Origin: M55B112 sp040880545
GTDB lineage: Bacteria; Bacteroidota; Bacteroidia; Bacteroidales; GCA-2748055
Assembly: GCA_040880545.1 (NCBI GenBank)
Contig: JBBDIE010000050.1
Coordinates: 1-6,117, forward strand
Length of the DNA stretch: 6,117 nt
Direction: 5' to 3'
The position numbers and the translations under genes were made by a program. Positions 1-6,117 of this stretch are shown in pieces (positions within the stretch are counted from its first letter, which is position 1; each line of letters starts with the position of its first letter). Under the pieces are notes generated by a model. That model was given only the letters and a program-made list of their open reading frames with translations, did no database searches and was not told the origin of the DNA.

Positions 1-272
1 TAAAGAAAAATTTGATCAATGAAAAAAAAATGATAATTTTCTAAGTATTATAAGGTCTAAGAAGCGTCTTTTGGCTATTTTGATCTGTTTTATTAGAAAA
101 ATAAGAGATGATTTCCTTCCTGCAACTGCTGTTTGGCTTAATATTATAACTTACTGTAAATTAAGGCTTTTCTGAGAATACATATAATAAATTCGGCCAT
201 CAGGTTAATGGTATTGGTCGTAAAACATTGCTCCTGGCATCTGAACTAACTCATTTACCCACTATTAATCAT
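1..272. other. AT-rich intergenic flank, no gene seen
   Basis: This stretch lies beyond the terminator of the susC/susD unit. Both strands were read. On the minus strand only very short open frames occur, such as one of about 18 codons beginning at the ATG near 199, and none has a recognisable product. On the plus strand, frames entering from the left edge stop quickly. I saw no match to the Bacteroidota -7 motif TANNTTTG, no strong hairpin and no tRNA-like fold. It is probably spacer before the next gene to the left, which is outside the window. Confidence 0.6.
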
Positions 273-315
273 AAAAAAAGATCATCCGGACTGCAATTTA
301 ATTAGCCCGGATGAT
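273..315 (-). terminator. Intrinsic terminator of the susC/susD unit
   Basis: A perfect 9-bp inverted repeat (ATCATCCGG at 281-289, CCGGATGAT at 307-315) encloses a 17-nt loop that may close by a few more pairs. Read on the minus strand, the stem is followed after one C by seven consecutive T (273-279). It begins 22 nt after the stop codon of the SusD-like gene, exactly where a Rho-independent terminator for that gene is expected. The plus-strand side lacks a T run, so it is a one-way terminator. Confidence 0.88.
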
Positions 316-337
316 ACAAATACACAGGGAATTGAGA

Positions 338-2170
338 TTAATATCCCGGATTCTGTACAAGCAGTGAATTCTTATTCATTTCATCCCGCATTATGGGGAA
401 GAAGTATGCCTTGTCTAACCATGCCCTTGCATCGCCGGGAGTTTCCTTCACAGAATATGCAGGAACACTCCAGGTAGATCCATCGGGCTGCCTGTAATTG
501 GTTGGCGCCTGGTCGGTTACATACTTAATATTCACTCCATGGGTCTGGTGATAGGCATCCGGACCAATGAGCCAGCGTCGGACATCCCAGAAACGCTGAT
601 CCTCATAAACCATTTCGATCCTGCGCTCCTTCCGGTACCGCTCCCTTAATGCATCTCCCGTTTCAGTAATATCCGGTTGACCTGCCCGCTTCCTGATCAT
701 ATTGATATAGGTTCGCGCTTCAACCTCTTCGTCAAGTTCAATACATGCCTCTGCATAATTCAGCAGTGTTTCTGCATACCTGAAATGGCGGAAAGGCACA
801 TCCTGCTTCTCATATTGCGGATCAATGGAAGAATCAACAAATTTGCGGACATAGTACCCGGTATAACCGCCGTTCCAGTCTTCAATAGGTCCCAGTCTTG
901 TGTCCACTCCCGGCACGATGATCTCATCACTCAAATCATATACATGGCCTGTCTGAATCCTGTTCCAGGGATCTATGCTTTTAACATCTTCCGGACGTTC
1001 CCTCCAAGGAGCACCTTCATAAAGAATAGTGGCATAGAATCTTGCATCACGGTTAATGTAGGGATCAGCAGCATGAACAGGATTATCCCAGTCGAAACTG
1101 CTCCCATCCTTCAGTTCGTAGTCATCCACCAGTTCCCCCAGCGGACAGTTATTTCCCCAGTTATGGTATCCATTGGGACCACAATATAACGCCGGATTAT
1201 ACCCATTCCAGCTTTCATCTGTTTTTGGAGTAAAATACTGCAACAAAATATCCTCATTTTCATACCCGTAGGAAATGAAGTAGTCCACAAAATTTTGTGC
1301 AATTGAGTCACCCGAAGCCGGTTCAGCCTTATAGAGTCCATAGATACCAAGATCAATCACATCTTTGGCTGCATCCCTGGCGGCCTCCCATCTGGCTTGC
1401 CTGCTTCCTGATGTGTAACCAAGCAGTTCTGGATTACTGAATCCCGGGGCATAGGTCGACATTTCATTGTGTCTGTCACTGGCAGCATAAAGCAGCGTTC
1501 TGGCTTTCATATGTAAGGCGGCCCCTTTCGTGGCACGTCCAGCATCTTCTGACCCCTCGTCAAGCAATGCTGCAGCTGCATCAAATTGCTCCACAATGAA
1601 ACTGACCGTCTCCTCGTAAGTATTCCTTGCCACCTCAAAATCATCCTCCAATCCATACGGCTCATCGATGATCGGGACACCGCCATACAGTGCTGCAAGA
1701 TAGTGATAGAGATATCCGCGAAGGAAAAAGACCTCTCCGGTTAACCTGTCTATCACATCCTGGTTCTCAAATTCGGCGCCTTCCATCTTCTGGAAAAAGA
1801 TGTTGCAGGCCCTGACATTCTGGTAAAGCGGTTCCCAACGGAAATGCATGGTATAGGGTGTTGCCCAGTCCACGCTCCAGCCCATCAGTCCGTCAGAGGT
1901 AATCAGACTCTTGTTAAAGTTGGTTACATCCCAATCGGGGGTGAAGTGCGATTCATCCACAAAGTCGGATAACCGTGCAATAGAAAATGGAAGATTCAGT
2001 GCTCCTCTGTATATATTGTTCACAAAGGTTTCGATTAATGCAGGGTCGTTCCATACAGCTGCATCTGAATAGTCTGACAGTGGTTCCAGTTTCAGAAAAT
2101 CTTTCTGACAAGCACTGCCGATCCCGACTATCAGAATTAAAATCAGTATTTTATATAGTCTTTTCATCAT
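338..2170 (-). CDS. SusD/RagB-family surface lipoprotein, outer-membrane nutrient uptake
   Basis: The 610-residue product is a complete SusD-like protein, the substrate-binding lid that pairs with a SusC-like TonB-dependent barrel at the cell surface. Residues 1-20 form a lipoprotein signal with the lipobox GSAC, so Cys21 is the expected lipidated residue. The following QKD resembles the surface lipoprotein export signal known from Capnocytophaga and Flavobacterium. The N-terminal SusD-like domain shows DFLKLEPLSD (24-33) and GEVFFLRGYLYHYLAALYGG (145-164). The C-terminal SusD/RagB domain shows RYAETLLNYAEA (464-475), IRKRAG (492-497), ERRIEMVYEDQRFWDVRRW (515-533) and the typical end QNPGY. 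Length is normal for the family and the frame is intact. The start is an ATG ATG pair (2168-2170 and 2165-2167) with no Shine-Dalgarno, 7 nt after the susC stop, so translation is probably coupled. Either ATG gives the same mature protein. Substrate is unknown; a glycan or peptide is possible. Family assignment is very secure. Confidence 0.97.
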   Translation of the reverse strand: MMKRLYKILILILIVGIGSACQKDFLKLEPLSDYSDAAVWNDPALIETFVNNIYRGALNLPFSIARLSDFVDESHFTPDWDVTNFNKSLITSDGLMGWSVDWATPYTMHFRWEPLYQNVRACNIFFQKMEGAEFENQDVIDRLTGEVFFLRGYLYHYLAALYGGVPIIDEPYGLEDDFEVARNTYEETVSFIVEQFDAAAALLDEGSEDAGRATKGAALHMKARTLLYAASDRHNEMSTYAPGFSNPELLGYTSGSRQARWEAARDAAKDVIDLGIYGLYKAEPASGDSIAQNFVDYFISYGYENEDILLQYFTPKTDESWNGYNPALYCGPNGYHNWGNNCPLGELVDDYELKDGSSFDWDNPVHAADPYINRDARFYATILYEGAPWRERPEDVKSIDPWNRIQTGHVYDLSDEIIVPGVDTRLGPIEDWNGGYTGYYVRKFVDSSIDPQYEKQDVPFRHFRYAETLLNYAEACIELDEEVEARTYINMIRKRAGQPDITETGDALRERYRKERRIEMVYEDQRFWDVRRWLIGPDAYHQTHGVNIKYVTDQAPTNYRQPDGSTWSVPAYSVKETPGDARAWLDKAYFFPIMRDEMNKNSLLVQNPGY

Positions 2171-2177
2171 CGTAGCT

Positions 2178-5100
2178 TTAAAATGTTAGTGTCAGTCCAA
2201 GATTCACAATTCTCTGAAGGGGGTAAGCCGTTCCTGACGTAAGTTCCGGATCAATCAACTTCACTTTGTCGAGCGTCAGTAAATTGGTACCGTTGGCATA
2301 GAAACGCAATCCTTCAATTCCAAGACTTTGAGTAACAGCATTTGACAGGTTATAACCAATCTCGAAATTTTTCAACCTGATGTAATCCGTTTCTCTCAAC
2401 CAGTAAGTATTTCCCTGGCTTCTCCAGTATTCGTTGTCCCGGTTCCATGAACGTGGATATTCGGAGCTAGGATCATCAGGCGTCCATCGGTTCACCGCAA
2501 ACTCATTATAATAGTTGCCAATCTCACCCGATTCCGGATTGATATAAACAACAGCCCCGGTGGTTCCCTGGAGAGTGAACGACATGTCAAATCCCTTCAG
2601 GTAGAAACCCGCTGAGAATCCACCAGTAAAACGCGGTAGTCCGCTCTTTTCCTGTCTTACCCTGTCAAGTCCGTCAATTACCCCGTCGTCATTCACATCC
2701 CTGAAAATCACATCTCCTGGCTGTGCCCCTGCCCAATGTGGGTATGCATCCACTGCATCCTGATCCTCAAAGATTCCGATCGCTTCGTAATAGAGTGCGG
2801 CACCCATGGGCTGACCCGTGGACTGCTGGTATTCAGGTATACCGGGTGTTTCATCCCAGAAAAGGATCTCATTTCTGGCATAACTTCCGTTCATGCTCAG
2901 GTTGTATCTCAGAGACCCTGTTACCCCACGGTAACCCAGTACCATCTCAACTCCCTGGTTGACCACTTCACCGATATTTTCAGGAGGCAGGCTTAAACCT
3001 GTACTGGAAGGAACTGAAGCATTTCTTCTCCACAGGATGTTGGTCCTGAGGTTATGAAAATAGTCAGCTTCCAGGGTCATGCGGGAATTTAAGAAGGTGG
3101 CATTTAAACCGGCATTAAACTGATTGGCCACTTCCCAGGTTACATTGGGATTGGGGACAGCCTGCTCGTACAACATCTTATTGTCCTCGCCCACGTTGAA
3201 CACATAGGTTTTGCTTGAAAAACCGTACAATGTGAGGAATTTGTATTGCTGAAGTGCATTATCATAATAGATACGGTCGTTTCCTGTCTGTCCCCAGGAG
3301 GCCCTGAACTTGAAATCATCAAAGAATGCGATGTTATCGCTCCAGAAATTTTCATCAGAGATCCGCCAGCCTACTGATATCCCGGGGAAGAGTCCCCATG
3401 CATCATCGAACATATAGGATCCGTCGTACCTGAGAACCAGTTCGGCCAGGTATTTCTGGCCATAATCGTAATTGAAGCGGCCAAAATAACTTCTGCGGGC
3501 AAATTGAGAGGCCGATCCGTTATTAGACATGTACTGATCAGTTGCCCCTGCAAAGAGTTCATCGATATCACTGGCTACAAAATTCCTTCTGAAAGCTGTC
3601 ATCCAGTTATCAACCCCTTTCTGACTTTCGGTACCGGCCATCACCTTTAGATTATTCATGCCTGAGGAAACCTGGTAGGTGAGGAACATATTGTAGGTAG
3701 TTTTATAATTATCGGCAGCATTCTGGGTCAGTTGTGGCGTTTCCAGTCCTCTTTGTCCCATCACTGTAACCGGTTCACCATTTTCATAGGTCACACCATC
3801 CCAGGTATACAGGTACCAGGGTGTCTGGAACAGTTTACGGTACCGCATGTGCTTGTCGTAGGAGAAGTTCCCTTGTACAGAGAGCCCTTTGATCCATGGA
3901 ATACTGACATCGAGCCGGATGTTGGTCTGGAGATGGTAATTTTTATCATCATCATACCCTGTAGCATCGGTGGTGGTGACTGCCGGGTTGTGTCCGTATT
4001 CAATATCCGGACCCGGGTCACCATTGGGCCAGAAGGCGGGCATATTGGGTTTTCCACGCATCAGCATCCTGAAACTATCACCCGCGCTCACCGTGGGGAA
4101 ATGCCTGTTCTCGGACCTGGCTGCCACATCAAAGGAGAGATTTATGTTTTCACTGATCTTCCCATCGATATTACTCCGAAAATCCTGCTGCGAGTAATAA
4201 GTTGCACTGTTGTAATAGACTGCATCCTGGAACCTGTTTCCAAAGGAGAGATAATATCTGAGCGATTCACTCCCGCCTGATAATGAAACATTTTCATAAT
4301 GCTGCATGGACCATGGTTTGAAAACCTCTCCAAACCAATCTGTATTTGGATGTCCCCAGGGATCTGATCCATCCCTGTATGCCTGGAGGTCAGCTTCAGA
4401 ATAGAGAGAGTACAATCCGAGGCTGTTATCTCCGTAATACTTGATTTCGTTAAGCATCATGGCGTACGTAGATGCATCTGCCATTTCCGGAATTACCGTT
4501 GGTTGCTGTGATCCAATATTCATATCCACGGTAATGGTAGGTTTGCCAATTCTACCACGTTTTGTGGTAATGAGGATTACACCATTGGCAGCCTGTGTTC
4601 CGTAGATAGCTGCTGAGGCATCCTTCAGTATGGTAAAACTCTCAATGTTTGCAGGATCCAGCCGGTCAAGGCTTCTGTTGGGAATACCATCGATTACTAT
4701 CAGCGGATTGTTGTCTCCGAGGGTATTGGCTCCCCGGATCCGGAGTGTGGCTCCATCATATCCCGGCTCTCCACTCCTGTTATAAGCAAACAAACCAGGT
4801 ACTTTACCCACAAGGGTATTACTGAAGTTAGTGGTGGGAGATTGTTTCAGCTCGTCGCCCCTGACCGCACTGACTGCGCCGGTCAGTGAGGCACGTGCAA
4901 CTGTACCATAGCCTACCACCACGATCTCTTCCAGCGCCAGCAAACTGCTTTCAAGTATTACATTGAAAACCGTTTGCCCCCCCACAGGTATTTCCTGCGT
5001 TTCCATTCCAATAAAAGAAAATACCAGGATAGCATTTGATGGAACATCCAGCGAAAAATGACCATCAGCATCTGATATGGTTCCGTTGGAAGTTCCTTTC

Positions 5101-5264
5101 TGGATAATGCTCACCCCTGGAACGGGAGCACCATCCTCAGCACCGGTAACAGTACCGGTAACCATAACCTGCCCTTGAAGCAGACCAAATCCTGCCAGGA
5201 ATAAAAATAAAAGCAGAAGTCTGCTTGTATTCTTGACTCCCGGCCTTAGTAGCTTGTTTTTCAT
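2178..5264 (-). CDS. SusC/RagA-family TonB-dependent outer-membrane transporter
   Basis: The 1028-residue product is a complete SusC-like transporter that would import ligands captured by the SusD-like partner, using TonB/ExbBD energy. Residues 1 to about 32 are a Sec signal peptide with a basic start and a Leu/Phe-rich core. Next comes a carboxypeptidase-regulatory-like beta-sandwich (about 34-105; VTGTVTG, DGAPVPGVSI, GTISDADGHFSL). The SusC TonB-box-like segment LEEIVVVGYGT is at 111-121. A plug domain follows, ending in the SusC signature (203-241; DPANIESFTILKDASAAIYG, then a Gly-rich ILITTKRG segment). The rest is a 22-strand-type barrel. An acidic loop DVNDDGVIDGLD (856-867) looks like a calcium-binding motif common in the family. 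The final residues NLGLTLTF end in the aromatic residue expected of an outer-membrane beta-signal. There is no N-terminal STN domain, so coupling to a FecR/ECF-sigma pair is not indicated. The chosen ATG sits directly before the signal peptide with an A-rich, SD-less upstream. Substrate is unknown. Confidence 0.97.
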   Translation of the reverse strand: MKNKLLRPGVKNTSRLLLLFLFLAGFGLLQGQVMVTGTVTGAEDGAPVPGVSIIQKGTSNGTISDADGHFSLDVPSNAILVFSFIGMETQEIPVGGQTVFNVILESSLLALEEIVVVGYGTVARASLTGAVSAVRGDELKQSPTTNFSNTLVGKVPGLFAYNRSGEPGYDGATLRIRGANTLGDNNPLIVIDGIPNRSLDRLDPANIESFTILKDASAAIYGTQAANGVILITTKRGRIGKPTITVDMNIGSQQPTVIPEMADASTYAMMLNEIKYYGDNSLGLYSLYSEADLQAYRDGSDPWGHPNTDWFGEVFKPWSMQHYENVSLSGGSESLRYYLSFGNRFQDAVYYNSATYYSQQDFRSNIDGKISENINLSFDVAARSENRHFPTVSAGDSFRMLMRGKPNMPAFWPNGDPGPDIEYGHNPAVTTTDATGYDDDKNYHLQTNIRLDVSIPWIKGLSVQGNFSYDKHMRYRKLFQTPWYLYTWDGVTYENGEPVTVMGQRGLETPQLTQNAADNYKTTYNMFLTYQVSSGMNNLKVMAGTESQKGVDNWMTAFRRNFVASDIDELFAGATDQYMSNNGSASQFARRSYFGRFNYDYGQKYLAELVLRYDGSYMFDDAWGLFPGISVGWRISDENFWSDNIAFFDDFKFRASWGQTGNDRIYYDNALQQYKFLTLYGFSSKTYVFNVGEDNKMLYEQAVPNPNVTWEVANQFNAGLNATFLNSRMTLEADYFHNLRTNILWRRNASVPSSTGLSLPPENIGEVVNQGVEMVLGYRGVTGSLRYNLSMNGSYARNEILFWDETPGIPEYQQSTGQPMGAALYYEAIGIFEDQDAVDAYPHWAGAQPGDVIFRDVNDDGVIDGLDRVRQEKSGLPRFTGGFSAGFYLKGFDMSFTLQGTTGAVVYINPESGEIGNYYNEFAVNRWTPDDPSSEYPRSWNRDNEYWRSQGNTYWLRETDYIRLKNFEIGYNLSNAVTQSLGIEGLRFYANGTNLLTLDKVKLIDPELTSGTAYPLQRIVNLGLTLTF

Positions 5265-5301
5265 AGTTTAGCGTTTTTAGTTAGTAATTAATATAATCAG
5301 T

Positions 5302-5322
5302 GAGGCAGAATTTTTCTGCCTC
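5302..5322 (-). promoter_or_regulatory. Perfect 9-bp hairpin in the susC mRNA leader
   Basis: GAGGCAGAA (5302-5310) and TTCTGCCTC (5314-5322) are perfect inverted repeats around a 3-nt loop. Five of the nine pairs are G-C, within an otherwise very AT-rich stretch. The stem ends 37 nt before the susC ATG. No T run follows on either strand (the minus strand continues ACTGATTATATT), so it is not a standard intrinsic terminator. It could stabilise the transcript, act in an attenuation-like switch, or be a dyad operator for a DNA-binding protein. The sequence alone does not decide between these. Confidence 0.5.
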
Positions 5323-5366
5323 GATACATAATTATCCTCACAAAATTTCTGAAAAACTAATGGTTA

Positions 5367-5374
5367 CAAAACTA
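5367..5374 (-). promoter_or_regulatory. Candidate proximal susC promoter (-7 element)
   Basis: On the minus strand this reads TAGTTTTG, a full match to the Bacteroidota -7 consensus TANNTTTG. Transcription would start near 5360 and give a leader of about 95 nt that contains the hairpin at 5302-5322. The -33 element is poor: at the right distance (about 5393-5398) there is only GTTAAG rather than TTTG. Position favours it; the missing -33 element counts against it. Confidence 0.33.
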
Positions 5375-5592
5375 TCTTCAACCTATTACCATCTTAACTA
5401 TCAGGAAAATTGCAACCATGTAAACCTATCTGCTGCACATTTAAATCCGTTATATTATATAACCAGTAGAGATGAATGCATACAAAAGAAATGAATCTGA
5501 ACGCAAAATTTTACTGATTTGGTAATTATTGGGCTAACATTATCAATACTTGTCCAAGGTTAACTTGTTTATAAGCTGTTTCCATTTAAAAC

Positions 5593-5625
5593 CAAATATA
5601 AAGAAATCTAACCGAAACATCCAAA
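5593..5625 (-). promoter_or_regulatory. Candidate distal promoter, TTTG-N21-TATATTTG
   Basis: On the minus strand TTTG (5622-5625) is followed after 21 nt by TATATTTG (5593-5600). Both boxes match the Bacteroidota sigma-A consensus (-33 TTTG, -7 TANNTTTG), and the spacing is within the range reported for the phylum. Transcription would start near 5587 and produce a susC leader of about 320 nt, or a separate small RNA if it ended earlier. It is the best promoter match in the intergenic region. Confidence 0.45.
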
Positions 5626-5790
5626 CGATTTCTTTACAGATTATTACACGCAACCTGCAATTGGTTAAAATTTTTCAATAATCTGCTGGTATTTACTTAC
5701 AAATAAATGCGGGGGAAATAGCACGATGAAAGACACGAAACAATATTTTGTTGGTAATGTTCCATATAATTAACCTATTCAAAGTCTGTT

Positions 5791-5827
5791 AAAAAAAATC
5801 CGGTTATGTATTCACATTACCGGATTT
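5791..5827 (-). terminator. Intrinsic terminator of the T9SS cargo gene
   Basis: AAATCCGGT (5796-5804) pairs perfectly with ACCGGATTT (5819-5827). After a single T-T mismatch, four more pairs (ATGT 5806-5809 with ACAT 5814-5817) close a 4-nt loop. On the minus strand the stem runs into eight consecutive T (5791-5798). It lies 26 nt after the stop codon of the sorting-domain protein. Its strength argues that susC is not normally transcribed by read-through from that gene. Confidence 0.88.
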
Positions 5828-5853
5828 AACGCTCTTTATTTCAACACATAATT

Positions 5854-6117
5854 TTATCTGGCTATCACCAGTTTTCTCTGAGCCTGCTTATCTCCATTTC
5901 GAATTACAACCAAATATATACCTTCCTGAAGCATAGAAATATCAATCCTGTTGCCGCGTTCAATAGTATGGTTCACCACTTGCCGGCCGGAAATACTGTA
6001 TATTTTGATGGTGCTCAAAACTTGTGATACATCCGCTGATTCAATAGTAACGAAATCTGCTGCCGGATTGGGGTAAATTCTCAGGTTGGTCCAAAAATGA
6101 TCTTCCGTACTGCTGGC
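5854..6117 (-). CDS. C-terminal part of a secreted protein with a T9SS type A sorting domain (partial)
   Basis: Only the last 87 residues are in the window; the frame is open at the right edge and ends with TAA at 5854-5856. After a short linker (ASSTEDH) the fragment is a nearly perfect type A sorting domain of the type IX secretion system: LRIYPNPAAD (12-21), IKIYSISGRQV (37-47), IDIS (58-61), LQEGIYLVVI (63-72) and the basic end KLVIAR (82-87). In known systems this C-terminal domain directs the protein across the outer membrane and is then removed, releasing the cargo or attaching it to the surface. The functional part of the protein lies outside, so its activity is unknown. Beside a SusC/SusD pair, a glycoside hydrolase, polysaccharide lyase, peptidase or adhesin would all be reasonable. 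The gene is co-directional with susC, 589 nt upstream, and has its own terminator. The domain call is secure; no start codon can be assigned. Confidence 0.93.
   Translation of the reverse strand, partial: ASSTEDHFWTNLRIYPNPAADFVTIESADVSQVLSTIKIYSISGRQVVNHTIERGNRIDISMLQEGIYLVVIRNGDKQAQRKLVIAR

Larger units (their letters stand above)
5265..5790. other. Long AT-rich intergenic region upstream of susC
   Basis: This spacer lies between the terminator of the T9SS cargo gene and susC. Its contents on the minus strand, listed separately, are two candidate promoters and a leader hairpin. A further 9-bp inverted repeat (CAGATTATT 5637-5645, AATAATCTG 5677-5685) is weak because it is AT-rich with a 31-nt loop. 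The longest open frames do not look like proteins: a plus-strand frame at 5300-5494 has mixed composition, no motif and runs antisense through the leader. I see no regulator gene, tRNA or mobile element. Its size and position suit a 5' regulatory region for susC. Confidence 0.55.

Noticed and set aside
1..60. A- and T-rich tracts near the left edge as a possible terminator or promoter
   Set aside because: Only a weak GAAAA/TTTTC pairing is present, with no GC-containing stem and no TANNTTTG box.
677..1189. Plus-strand open frame of 170 codons inside the susD-like gene
   Set aside because: It lies antisense to the conserved SusD/RagB region and has no domain-like features, so it is a shadow frame.
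3732..4280. Plus-strand open frame of 182 codons inside susC
   Set aside because: It is antisense to a well-conserved part of the SusC barrel. Its product has no recognisable domain and its openness follows from the codon use of the real gene.
5300..5494. Plus-strand open frame of 64 codons in the intergenic region
   Set aside because: It has no recognisable motif, signal peptide or family feature, runs antisense through the presumed susC leader, and has no supported promoter. A frame of this length is expected by chance.
5637..5685. 9-bp inverted repeat CAGATTATT/AATAATCTG with an inner AACC/GGTT pairing, as a possible small RNA
   Set aside because: The stem is mostly A-T, the loop is 31 nt and no T run follows. 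A match like this is plausible by chance in this composition.
5380..5778. Three copies of AACCTAT (5380-5386, 5423-5429, 5772-5778) as possible operator sites
   Set aside because: The first two are 43 bp apart, close to four helical turns, which drew attention. But a three-fold repeated 7-mer somewhere in about 590 bp of AT-rich sequence is not unlikely by chance, and there is no dyad or longer shared flank.

Overview
The window reads as chromosomal DNA from a member of the Bacteroidota. All three recognisable genes lie on the minus strand: the 3' end of a secreted protein with a type IX secretion (T9SS) sorting domain, then a SusC-like TonB-dependent transporter, then its SusD-like lipoprotein partner. 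SusC/SusD pairs and T9SS sorting domains are hallmarks of this phylum. The start codons lack a Shine-Dalgarno sequence and there are matches to the phylum's -7 motif TANNTTTG, which agrees. T9SS together with SusCD suggests a free-living or environmental lineage (for example marine or anaerobic Bacteroidales, Cytophagia or Flavobacteriia) more than a typical gut Bacteroides. That is inference; the genus cannot be read from the window.

Layout in the direction of transcription (right to left): (1) 5854-6117, an 87-residue C-terminal fragment of a T9SS cargo protein, followed by a strong intrinsic terminator (5791-5827). (2) 5265-5790, an AT-rich intergenic region with no convincing gene. It holds two candidate promoters and, close to the susC start, a perfect 9-bp hairpin in what would be the mRNA leader. 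(3) 2178-5264, a complete SusC-like transporter of 1028 aa. (4) 338-2170, a complete SusD-like lipoprotein of 610 aa that starts 7 nt after the susC stop. (5) 273-315, an intrinsic terminator. (6) 1-272, AT-rich flank without a supported gene.

The two full genes form a bicistronic unit. The SusD-like lipoprotein is expected to sit on the cell surface as a lid over the SusC-like barrel. Together they would capture an oligomeric nutrient, most often a glycan, and pull it into the periplasm with TonB energy. The substrate cannot be told from the sequence. No regulator and no complete enzyme gene is in the window. The upstream T9SS protein could be an enzyme of the same utilisation locus, but its catalytic part lies outside and a terminator separates it from the pair.

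I found no evidence of a new type of system. The items most worth a second look are the leader hairpin with an overlapping mini-ORF, the distal promoter candidate that would give a long susC leader, the isolation of the susCD pair between two terminators, and a cysteine-bounded aromatic loop in the SusD-like protein.
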